10,168 nucleotides of DNA, taken from positions 1 to 10,168 of the forward strand of contig JAKALH010000068.1 of NCBI GenBank assembly GCA_021813225.1. The letters are read 5' to 3'. Shown piece by piece: positions 1 to 6,584 of the stretch. The notes under the pieces were generated by a model. The model was not told the origin of the DNA. It worked only from the letters and a program-made list of their open reading frames with translations, and did no database searches. The position numbers and the translations under genes are program-made. The stretch's first letter is position 1. The number at the start of each line of letters is the position of its first letter. The stretch is from Chloroflexota bacterium (GTDB lineage: Bacteria; Chloroflexota; Anaerolineae; J036; Brachytrichaceae).

Positions 1-170
1 GTTACATCGAGCCGCCGCGGTGCGGCGCGTCCCTGGCTGCCCGCCTGCGCGGGCATGACGGTGTATCGATGCTCCTGTCCGTCATTCCCCGCGAAGGCGG
101 GGAATCCAGGGTTACGTCGAGCCGCCGCGGTGCGGCGCGTCCCTGGCTGCCCGCCTGCGCGGGCATGACG
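1..170. repeat. Duplicated 60-bp intergenic element with an inverted relative between the copies
   Basis: Bases 1-60 and 111-170 are nearly identical (one difference seen, base 6 against base 116), giving a period of 110 bp. The right half of each copy (32-60 and 142-170) is an imperfect inverted version of the element between them at 80-110. All three carry the core CCCGC-x-AGGCGGG or its reverse complement, so neighbouring units can fold on each other into long hairpins. Elements of this type (gtcattcccgcgaaggcggg...) are known to me as common intergenic repeats in many bacterial genomes. No coding function is supported. The left part may continue outside the window. Confidence 0.85.
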
Positions 171-218
171 GGGTAGCCATTTGTTCGCCGCAATTCCGCA
201 TTCCTGGAGACGTATGAG

Positions 219-1463
219 GTGAATGAGATGACAGCAAAAACCGCGTCCGCAAAAGGTCTGAAGTGGTTTCAGGATATCCGCTTCGGCATGTTTATCCACT
301 GGGGTCTGTACTCGCTCATCGCTCACGGCGAGTGGGTCATGCACACGGAGAAAATCGCGGTGCCGGAGTACGAGAAACTGGTGCAGCAGTTCAACCCGAT
401 CAAGTTCAATGCCGATGAGTGGGTGAGCATTGCCGCCGACGCCGGCCAGAAGTACATGGTGATCACCAGCCGCCACCACGACGGCTTCAGCATGTACAAC
501 ACTGCGCTGAGCGAGTACAAGGTGACCAACACCCCGTTCAAGCGCGACCCCCTGCGCGAGCTGGCCGATGCCTGCGCGCGGCGCAGGGATGTCAAGCTGG
601 GCTTCTACAGTTCGCTGCTGGACTGGCATCACCCGGCCTATCGCTTCCGCAAGGAGAGCGGGCTGGCCTGGTCGGATTACATTGCCTTCCTGCACGGCCA
701 GGTGCGCGAATTGTGCACGCATTTCGGCGATATCGCCTGCATCTGGTTCGACGGCGACTGGCCGGCACATGCGCTCAACGAAGAGAATGCCCACTTCCTG
801 GCGGGCGGCCCGTTCGAATACGAGAAGTTGTACGACATGATTCACACGCTGCAGCCCGACGCCGTCGTGTTGAACAACCGTCACGCCGAACCGATTGTCG
901 GCGAAGATGTGCAGGGCTTTGAGCAGGACCTGCCCGGCCACAACACTGCCGGCTTCAACGCGGAGAAAATCTTCGACCTGCCGCTGGAGACGTGCATGAC
1001 GATCAACGACCACTGGGGCGTGGCGGCCGGCGACGAGAACCACAAGTCGACGGCGCATCTGGTTCACACCCTGGTGCGCGCCGCATCCGCCGGCTCCAAC
1101 TACCTGCTCAATGTCGGGCCGACGGCGCTGGGCGAGATTCTGCCTCAGCATACCATGCGCCTGCGCGAGATGGGCGGCTGGCTGCGCCTGTATGGCGAGT
1201 CGGTATATGGCACGCGCGCCGGCGCGTTACCGGCCACCACCGATGTGGTGAGCACGTGCCGAGACGGCGTCCAGTACGCGCACGTCCTGAACTACGCCAG
1301 CGATGTCGTCAAACTGAAAGGGGCGCCGCGCCACCTGCAACAGGCAACGCTGTTGCGTGATGGCTCGCCCGTCAAGCTGGCCTGGCAGGATGACATTCTG
1401 CTCCTGACCATCCCCTACTACCAGCGCGATCCGATCGATACCGTGGTTAGGCTCGCGGCGTAA
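219..1463 (+). CDS. Alpha-L-fucosidase, glycoside hydrolase family 29, probably cytoplasmic
   Basis: A retaining exo-glycosidase expected to release terminal alpha-L-fucose from oligosaccharides. GH29 hallmarks appear in order, numbered from the GTG start: FGMFIHWG (about 22-29), YMVITSRHHDGF (79-90), GFYSS (128-132), IWFDGDW (175-181), NNR (219-221), TCMTINDHWG (258-267) and NYLLNVGPTA (294-303). By comparison with characterised members, D178 in WFDG is the expected nucleophile. At 414 residues it is a compact form: the catalytic barrel plus a short C-terminal beta domain from about residue 330. There is no signal peptide, so it probably acts on imported substrate. Start choice: GTG at 219 has GGAGA 8 nt upstream, but ATG at 228 (three codons in) has GAGGTGA at 216-222 with a 5-nt gap and is at least as likely. 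A 282-bp repeat-bearing gap follows, so it may be transcribed separately from the downstream genes. Confidence 0.93.
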   Translation: MNEMTAKTASAKGLKWFQDIRFGMFIHWGLYSLIAHGEWVMHTEKIAVPEYEKLVQQFNPIKFNADEWVSIAADAGQKYMVITSRHHDGFSMYNTALSEYKVTNTPFKRDPLRELADACARRRDVKLGFYSSLLDWHHPAYRFRKESGLAWSDYIAFLHGQVRELCTHFGDIACIWFDGDWPAHALNEENAHFLAGGPFEYEKLYDMIHTLQPDAVVLNNRHAEPIVGEDVQGFEQDLPGHNTAGFNAEKIFDLPLETCMTINDHWGVAAGDENHKSTAHLVHTLVRAASAGSNYLLNVGPTALGEILPQHTMRLREMGGWLRLYGESVYGTRAGALPATTDVVSTCRDGVQYAHVLNYASDVVKLKGAPRHLQQATLLRDGSPVKLAWQDDILLLTIPYYQRDPIDTVVRLAA

Positions 1464-1500
1464 TCGACTCCGCAGCCGGCATACGAAGAGGCCTGCGCGC

Positions 1501-1676
1501 TCATCTCGCCAGGACGTAGGGGCAGGCCTGCGTGCCTGCCCGATGGAAGTGGGGCGACACGCCGGTCGCCCCGTACGTATAGCCGGCGCGCCTGCTCATC
1601 TTGCCAGGATGTAGGGGCAGGCCTGCGTGCCTGCCCGATGAAAGAGGGGGCGACACGCAGGTCGCCCCGTACGTAT
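1501..1676. repeat. Two direct copies of an 80-bp double-hairpin intergenic repeat
   Basis: Copies at 1501-1580 and 1596-1676 differ by about five substitutions and one inserted base. Each contains two perfect 8-bp stems. The first is GGGCAGGC / GCCTGCCC (1520-1527 with 1534-1541; 1615-1622 with 1629-1636). The second is GGGGCGAC / GTCGCCCC (1551-1558 with 1565-1572; 1647-1654 with 1661-1668). All loops are 6 nt, and each copy ends in the palindrome TACGTA. The pair fills most of the 282-bp gap between the fucosidase and oxidoreductase genes. It resembles REP/MITE-like palindromic repeats. The hairpins lack T-tracts, so they are not clear intrinsic terminators, though they could stabilise or end a transcript. 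Reading frames through them are repeat translation, not genes. Confidence 0.9.
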
Positions 1677-1745
1677 CAATAGGATTCGTGGCGCATTTCA
1701 ACTTGAGACTACAATCACCCTAAATCGACTTGTCAAGGAGATGTC

Positions 1746-2858
1746 ATGCCATCTGAGTTCCCAGGCCTGCGATTTGCCATTATCGGCTGCGGCGGCATCA
1801 TCGCCCCCTCGCACATCCGCGCGCTGAAGCAGATACCCGATGCCGCCATCGCCGCCATGTGCGATATCAACGCCGCAACCGGTGCGCCGCGCGCCGCCGA
1901 AGCCGGCTGCCCTTTCTTCACTGATCACCGTGAACTGCTCGCGAAGATCAAGCCCGATGTCGTCAGCATCTGCACGCCGCATCCGTTTCATGCGCCGATT
2001 GCAGTGGACGGATTCGCCGCCGGCGCGCACGTGCTGACGGAGAAGCCGATGAGTATCGAGGTCGCGGAAGCGGACCGTATGATCGCCGCCGCGGATGCCG
2101 CCGGCAAAATTCTGGCCGTCAACTTCCAGCAGCGCTTCCGCCCGCTGGTCGAGCGCGCCAAATCCATCGTGGACAATGGCGAAATCGGCTCGCTCGTGCG
2201 TGTGCTGGTTGTCGAACCCTGGCTGCGCACGTTTGCCTACTACAAGCTGTCCGCCTGGCGCGGAACATGGGCCGGCGAAGGCAGCGCGGTGCTGCTGAAC
2301 CAGTCGCCGCACACGCTGGATCTGCTGTGCCACCTGGCCGGCGAACCGAAAAAGGTGTGGGGGTGGATTCGCACGCTGTATCACCAGATCGAGTGCGAAG
2401 ATACCTTCCAGGCCATGCTGGAGTATCCCAATGGCGCGCCGGGCTACATCACGTCCAGCACGGGCGAGGCCGGTGCGCCCGGCCGCATCCAGATTGTCGG
2501 CGACCGCGGCGCCATCGAACTGACAGGCGATACACTGACACAGTACCGCTTCACACCGTCGCTGAAAGAGCATCTGCGCACAAATCGCGAGCCGTTCGGC
2601 CAGCCGGCATCGTCCGTCGAAACCGTGACACTGCCCGGCGATGCCGGCGGGCATCTGGCGGTATATAAAGACCTGGTTGCCGCCATTGCCGAGGGTCGCC
2701 AGCCGCGCACCAATGGCCGCGAAGGTCTCATGTCTCTGGAACTGGCTAACGCTATCACGCTGTCCAGCTTCGCAGAACGCGCCGTGACTGCGCCGCTGGA
2801 CCGCGCCGAATATAAGGCGCTGCTGCAGGACCTGATTGCGGGCCGTCGCAAGCTATAG
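1746..2858 (+). CDS. Gfo/Idh/MocA-family NAD(P)-dependent oxidoreductase
   Basis: Members oxidise or reduce a hydroxyl/keto group on sugars, inositols or their derivatives in the cytoplasm using NAD(P). Visible in the 370 residues: an N-terminal Rossmann fold with the dinucleotide-binding loop GCGGIIA (14-20), an acidic residue at the end of the second strand (D40), the family EKP motif (E99-K100-P101), and the C-terminal alpha/beta half with WRGTWAGEGSAVLLNQSPHTLDLL-type sequence (171-194), in which H189 is the expected catalytic histidine. Length is typical. The start is supported by AAGGAG at 1735-1740, 5 nt before the ATG. It leads a run of closely spaced genes; the next begins 48 bp downstream. 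Adjacent isomerase-type genes and glycosidases point to a sugar or glycoside substrate. The exact substrate and cofactor cannot be read from sequence. Confidence 0.93.
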   Translation: MPSEFPGLRFAIIGCGGIIAPSHIRALKQIPDAAIAAMCDINAATGAPRAAEAGCPFFTDHRELLAKIKPDVVSICTPHPFHAPIAVDGFAAGAHVLTEKPMSIEVAEADRMIAAADAAGKILAVNFQQRFRPLVERAKSIVDNGEIGSLVRVLVVEPWLRTFAYYKLSAWRGTWAGEGSAVLLNQSPHTLDLLCHLAGEPKKVWGWIRTLYHQIECEDTFQAMLEYPNGAPGYITSSTGEAGAPGRIQIVGDRGAIELTGDTLTQYRFTPSLKEHLRTNREPFGQPASSVETVTLPGDAGGHLAVYKDLVAAIAEGRQPRTNGREGLMSLELANAITLSSFAERAVTAPLDRAEYKALLQDLIAGRRKL

Positions 2859-2906
2859 GCATTGCCGGCAGTGACATGCCGCCGTTGAATCTGGTGAGGT
2901 CAAACC

Positions 2907-3695
2907 ATGCGATTTGGTTGTTGTGTGAGTACGCCGGAGCAGATCGCGATACTGGCGCGCGAAGGCTACGACTTCTGTGAGCTGCCGGCGTCGTCCGTGC
3001 AGCCGTTCGAGGAGGACGCCGCCGCTGAGCCGGCATTGCTGGCGTTGGAACGCGCGCCTTTGCGAGCAGAGTCATTCAACGTGCTGGTGCCTGCGAGACT
3101 GCCGCTGGTCGGGCCAGATGCCGACCAGGCGGCGCTGCGGTCCTACCTGCACCGCGCCTTCGGGCGCATGGTGAGGTTGGGCGGCCAGGTGGCGGTGCTG
3201 GGCAGCGGCGGCGCGCGGCGCATCCCCGACGGCTACCCGCGCGACAAAGCGCTGTCGCAGTTGGCGGCTGCTGTCGCACTGGCAGTCGATGAAGCCGGCG
3301 TCGCCGGCATCACGCTGGCGCTGGAACACCTGAACCGCGGCGAGACGAACACCGTCAACAGCGTGGCGGAAGCACAGTCGTTTATCGCGCAGGATCGTCT
3401 CGTTGACCGCGGTCTGCGCCTGCTGGTAGACCTGCACCACCTGGAGGTCGAGCATGAACCGCTCGAACAGGTCAGGGCAGGGGCGGACTGGATTGCGCAT
3501 GTGCATGTGGCAGATGGCGGCCGCCGCCAGCCGGGCGCAGGCGGTTACGATTACGCTGGCTTCATGCGCGTTCTACGCGAGTGCAACTATGACCGGCGTA
3601 TATCGGCAGAATGCCAGTGGGCTGACCTGGCCGCGCAGGCCGGGCCGGCGCTGGCCTACATGCGGCGCATGTGGGACGAATCAACCCGCGATTAA
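2907..3695 (+). CDS. Sugar phosphate isomerase/epimerase-type TIM-barrel protein (first of two)
   Basis: This belongs to the xylose isomerase-like/AP endonuclease 2 superfamily, whose members use a divalent metal to isomerise, epimerise or eliminate sugars and keto-sugars. The 262-residue length fits a single TIM barrel. Candidate metal ligands lie at the ends of successive strands: E140 (LALEHLNRGETN), D175 (LLVDLHHLE), H198 or H200 (HVHVADGGRRQPG) and E235 (ISAECQW). This matches the Glu-Asp-His-Glu set of the family, and the R-x-x-PG after the histidines is typical of the epimerase branch. The N-terminus MRFGCCVSTPEQ is the usual first strand. The ATG has GGTGAGG (2893-2899) 7 nt upstream. 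It lies 48 bp after the oxidoreductase and 53 bp before a second, clearly different family member. Reaction and substrate are unknown. Confidence 0.88.
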   Translation: MRFGCCVSTPEQIAILAREGYDFCELPASSVQPFEEDAAAEPALLALERAPLRAESFNVLVPARLPLVGPDADQAALRSYLHRAFGRMVRLGGQVAVLGSGGARRIPDGYPRDKALSQLAAAVALAVDEAGVAGITLALEHLNRGETNTVNSVAEAQSFIAQDRLVDRGLRLLVDLHHLEVEHEPLEQVRAGADWIAHVHVADGGRRQPGAGGYDYAGFMRVLRECNYDRRISAECQWADLAAQAGPALAYMRRMWDESTRD

Positions 3696-3748
3696 TCGCG
3701 ATGGCAACCAGGATTTCCATCGACTAACAATTACTGGAGTGGCATGTT

Positions 3749-4582
3749 ATGGCTGAATTCACCTTGAGCGCATTCGGCGACGAGATCGACGACGATCTGG
3801 ACAAACAGTTGAGTGTGCTGGTTTCCGAGGATGTGCACTACCTGGAGCTGCGCGGCGCCTGGGGGCGCAATGTGCTGGACCTGGACGCCGCCCAACTGGG
3901 GCGCGTGGCGGCCGGTCTGCGCGCGCATGGCTGCGCGCTTTCGGCTATCGGCAGCCCCATCGGCAAGTCCGATATCGGCCAGCCGCGCGAGTTTGAATGG
4001 GAGCGACTGGACCGTGCCATCCGCGTCGGGCAGGCGCTGGGCACCCGCCTCATCCGGGTATTCTCGTTTTATATTCCAAAAGGCGAAGCGGATACATACC
4101 GCCATGAGGTGCTGGAACGCATGGCGCTGCTGGCCGAACGCGCTCAGCGCGCCGGTATGGCGCTGGTGCACGAAAACGAGCGCGCCATCTACGGCGACCT
4201 GCCCGCGCGCTGCCGCGATATTCTCGTCAAAGTGAACTCGCCGGCGTTGACAGCCGCCTTCGATCCCGCCAATTTCGTCGTCGATAAAGTGCGTCCGATG
4301 GTTGAGGCGTGGCCGCTGCTGGCTGAGTTCACGACACATGTACATATCAAAGATGCCATGCTGGCGGACGGCACGATCCGGCCGGCGGGGCAGGGCGACG
4401 GCGACATCGCCGGCCTGCTCAGGGAACTGGCGGCGCGCAACTACCGCGGGTTCCTCACGCTGGAACCGCACCTGAAGATGTCCGGCCCTTATGGCGGTTT
4501 GAGCGGCGAAGATGGCATGCGCACGGCCATCCGCGCGCTGCGGGGATTGCTGGCCGATGTTCCCGGCGTTACGGTGAAGTAA
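3749..4582 (+). CDS. Sugar phosphate isomerase/epimerase-type TIM-barrel protein (second of two)
   Basis: Another xylose isomerase-like TIM barrel, 277 residues, from a different branch than the preceding gene. The N-terminal SAFGDEIDDDLDKQL (7-21) and YLELRGAWGRNVLDL (31-45) and the SAIGSPIGKSDI segment (65-76) resemble a subfamily usually annotated only as sugar phosphate isomerase/epimerase. Candidate metal ligands are E142 or E144 in HENE (141-144), D172 in FDPANF, H197/H199 in HVHIKDA and E239 in TLEPHLK. The start is ATG 3749 with GGAG at 3736-3739. A nearer ATG at 3744 is in another frame and meets a stop within eight codons. No signal peptide is present, so it is cytoplasmic. Position after the oxidoreductase and first isomerase suggests consecutive steps on one sugar, which is inference. 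Confidence 0.88.
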   Translation: MAEFTLSAFGDEIDDDLDKQLSVLVSEDVHYLELRGAWGRNVLDLDAAQLGRVAAGLRAHGCALSAIGSPIGKSDIGQPREFEWERLDRAIRVGQALGTRLIRVFSFYIPKGEADTYRHEVLERMALLAERAQRAGMALVHENERAIYGDLPARCRDILVKVNSPALTAAFDPANFVVDKVRPMVEAWPLLAEFTTHVHIKDAMLADGTIRPAGQGDGDIAGLLRELAARNYRGFLTLEPHLKMSGPYGGLSGEDGMRTAIRALRGLLADVPGVTVK

Positions 4583-4667
4583 AGGCAGGCAACTGGCCTG
4601 GCACGGCGATACTCTGGGGCTGCTGCTGGCGCAACAGCGTTGAGAACGCAAAGGAAGAGGTGCATCG

Positions 4668-5933
4668 ATGACACAAGCGGCGCAGGGACCCCTTCGGATC
4701 AGTTCGAACGGGCGCTATTTCGTCGACGCGGCGGGGCGGCCGTTCTTCTGGCTGGGCGATACGGCCTGGCCGCTGTATGCGCAGTACGCGCGCGAAGACG
4801 CGGAACGCTACCTGCGCAACCGCGCGGATAAAGGATTCACCGTCATCCAGGGCGTGCTGTTGTGGGGCGGCGGAACCGGCTTTGAAGGTGCCACGCCCGG
4901 CCCGAACGCCGCGGGCGAACTGCCCTGGCTGAACCAGAATCCTGCCACGCCCAACGACGCATATTTTCAACACGTCGACCATCTGGCCTGTGTGGCCGCA
5001 GAGCACGGCCTGTTCCTGGCGATGCTGCCGACATGGGGCTACTACGTCAACGACGTCAGGACGTTCAATGTCGAGAATGCGCACGCCTATGGCCGCTGGC
5101 TGGGCGAGCGCTACCGCAACCAGCCCAATATCGTCTGGGTGAACGGCGGCGACCGCGTGCCGACCGGCTACGAAGCGGTGTGGCGCGCGCTGGCGTATGG
5201 CTTGCGCGCCGGGGACGGCGGCGCGCATCTGATTACCTATCACCCGTGCGGCTGGACACACTCTTCGCAATACTTCCACCACGACGACTGGCTGGATTTC
5301 AACATGATCCAAACCTGGACGGAATGGGCCAAGGTGTACCCGGCGGTGGCGTACGACACCCAGCTGCAACCCGCCAAGCCGGTCGTCCTGGCGGAAGGCG
5401 CTTATGAGAACGGGCCGGAATACCCGCAGGGGCCGATCACGCCGCTGATCGTACGGCGGCAGGCCTGGTGGGCGTTCATGGCGGGCGGCTTCCACACCTA
5501 TGGTCAGGATCAAATGTGGCGCATGGAGCCGGGTTGGGCGTCGACGTTTGATACACCGGGCGCAGCGCATATGGCGGTGTTCCGCCGCATCGCCACATCG
5601 CGCGAGTGGTGGCGACGCATCTCCGACCAGGGGATATTCGCCAGCGGCGTCGGCAGCGAACGCACGTTGAACACCGCCGTGCGTTCGCCGGAAGGCGACT
5701 GGGCCATGGTCTATCTCAGCGGCCAGCGCCACGCGCGTCTGCACCTCGACAGGCTGCAGACCCGGCGGGTCAAGGCGACGTTCGTGAATCCGCAGACAGG
5801 CGAGGAACAGGACGCCGGCACTTACGAGACCGGCAACCTGACCGGCGCGCAGTTCCCGCAGGCGAAGCAACAATGGTTCAGCACGCCGGGCTACTGGGAA
5901 GACGCCCTGCTGATGCTGGACGGCATCGATTAG
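4668..5933 (+). CDS. DUF4038-type glycoside hydrolase (GH140/apiosidase-like), probably cytoplasmic
   Basis: A (beta/alpha)8 glycosidase-type protein of the DUF4038 group, to which the GH140 apiosidases belong. The 421 residues open with NGRYFVDAAGRPFFWLGDTAW (14-34), the characteristic start of the domain. WVNGGD (157-162) and VVLAEGAYEN (239-248) follow, where D162 and E243 occupy the places of the family acid/base and nucleophile. A C-terminal beta-sandwich (about 325-421, including TFVNPQTGEE) resembles the 'putative collagen-binding' domain that often follows DUF4038. Many relatives are exported, but no signal peptide is visible here. The start has AAGGAAGAGG at 4651-4660, 7 nt before the ATG. 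It lies 85 bp after the second isomerase gene. DUF4038 proteins vary in substrate, so apiose specificity is only a possibility. Confidence 0.85.
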   Translation: MTQAAQGPLRISSNGRYFVDAAGRPFFWLGDTAWPLYAQYAREDAERYLRNRADKGFTVIQGVLLWGGGTGFEGATPGPNAAGELPWLNQNPATPNDAYFQHVDHLACVAAEHGLFLAMLPTWGYYVNDVRTFNVENAHAYGRWLGERYRNQPNIVWVNGGDRVPTGYEAVWRALAYGLRAGDGGAHLITYHPCGWTHSSQYFHHDDWLDFNMIQTWTEWAKVYPAVAYDTQLQPAKPVVLAEGAYENGPEYPQGPITPLIVRRQAWWAFMAGGFHTYGQDQMWRMEPGWASTFDTPGAAHMAVFRRIATSREWWRRISDQGIFASGVGSERTLNTAVRSPEGDWAMVYLSGQRHARLHLDRLQTRRVKATFVNPQTGEEQDAGTYETGNLTGAQFPQAKQQWFSTPGYWEDALLMLDGID

Positions 5934-5966
5934 GTCTCGCCGCCGAAGCTGCAAAGGATGGTCGCC

Positions 5967-6575
5967 ATGCGCGCCAATCAATGCATTCGCTGTATCGCTT
6001 TTCCATGCGCCGATGTGAACCATGCCGGCTATATCGTCCCCGATGTCGCCGTCAAGCCGGACAACGTGTCCATCGTCATGATATCGGAGGCGGCGCCGGC
6101 AGACCCGCGAGATTATTACTACGCGAAGGGCGACCCATTGTTCGCGCAGACGACGGTGCAGGCGTTCCACGACGCCGGCGCTGCCGTCAAGTCGATGAAG
6201 GACATCATCGGCATGGGCGTCTACCTGACCACCGCCGTCAAGTGCGGCAAGACCGGGTACGGCATCCAGAACAGCACCATCGTGGAATGCTCGCGGCTGC
6301 TGGAACAGGAACTGGCGCTGTTCCCAGGGGTGAAGGCGCTGCTGTTGATGGGCGACGTGGCGATCAAGGCTATCAATGCCATCGCCCGGCGGGCCGGCCA
6401 GCCGCGTGTCATCCCGGCCGGTTCCACCTACAAACTGCGCGGCGGCACATTCCAGTTCGGGCATGCGCGCGCCTTCCCGTCGTATCTTCAGGCCGGCCCC
6501 AGCTTCTACATCGAGAAAGTGAAACGCCGCATGATCGCCGAGGACATTGCTGCCGCACTGGCGCTGGCCGGCTGA
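5967..6575 (+). CDS. Uracil-DNA glycosylase superfamily protein, family 4-like and divergent
   Basis: Recognised from the order of motifs (numbered from an upstream in-frame ATG at 5958). ISEAAPADPRDYYYAKGDPLF (42-62) stands where family 4 has GEAPG...PF. VYLTTAVKC (88-96) matches the usual 'TNVVKC' strand. LLEQEL...PGVKALLLMGDVA (114-135) matches the 'P.vivaLG..A' strand, and a late GHARAFPSYL (168-177) replaces the HPSPLL-type loop. Cysteines C9, C12, C96 and C111 sit where family 4 enzymes bind a [4Fe-4S] cluster; C17 is extra. Both catalytic motifs deviate, so uracil excision is not assured. Start: AAAGG at 5953-5957 abuts the ATG at 5958 but is 9 nt from the ATG at 5967, so 5967 is preferred (202 residues). 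The 5958 start lies 24 bp after the hydrolase stop, suggesting co-transcription. Confidence 0.72.
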   Translation: MRANQCIRCIAFPCADVNHAGYIVPDVAVKPDNVSIVMISEAAPADPRDYYYAKGDPLFAQTTVQAFHDAGAAVKSMKDIIGMGVYLTTAVKCGKTGYGIQNSTIVECSRLLEQELALFPGVKALLLMGDVAIKAINAIARRAGQPRVIPAGSTYKLRGGTFQFGHARAFPSYLQAGPSFYIEKVKRRMIAEDIAAALALAG

Positions 6576-6584
6576 GCGGCGGCA

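Noticed and set aside
1..170. Possible CRISPR array at the window start
   Set aside because: Only two copies of a 60-bp unit, with an inverted relative between them instead of a unique spacer, and no cas genes nearby.
1501..1701. Small minus-strand frame in the gap after the fucosidase
   Set aside because: It is a translation of the palindromic repeat copies, with internally repeated peptide, not a gene.
1703..1726. Possible promoter before the oxidoreductase (TTGAGA, TACAAT, TAAATC)
   Set aside because: TACAAT at 1710-1715 has no suitable -35 box, and TTGAGA to TAAATC is only 12 bp apart, so the spacing does not support a sigma-70 promoter.
1698..2654. A 318-codon minus-strand open frame opposite the oxidoreductase gene
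   Set aside because: Antisense shadow without domains; the plus frame has Rossmann and EKP motifs and a strong ribosome binding site.
4586..4600. Short hairpin CAGGC/GCCTG after the second isomerase gene
   Set aside because: The stem is only 5 bp with no T-tract, and the downstream gene continues in the same direction with a good ribosome binding site.
3731..4651. A 306-codon minus-strand open frame opposite the second isomerase gene
   Set aside because: Antisense shadow with composition bias only; the plus frame has full family motifs.
4569..6464. A 631-codon minus-strand open frame opposite the DUF4038 and glycosylase-like genes
   Set aside because: It has no recognisable domain, is rich in Arg/His/Gln as expected for an antisense frame of high-GC coding sequence, and the plus strand carries well-supported motifs and ribosome binding sites.
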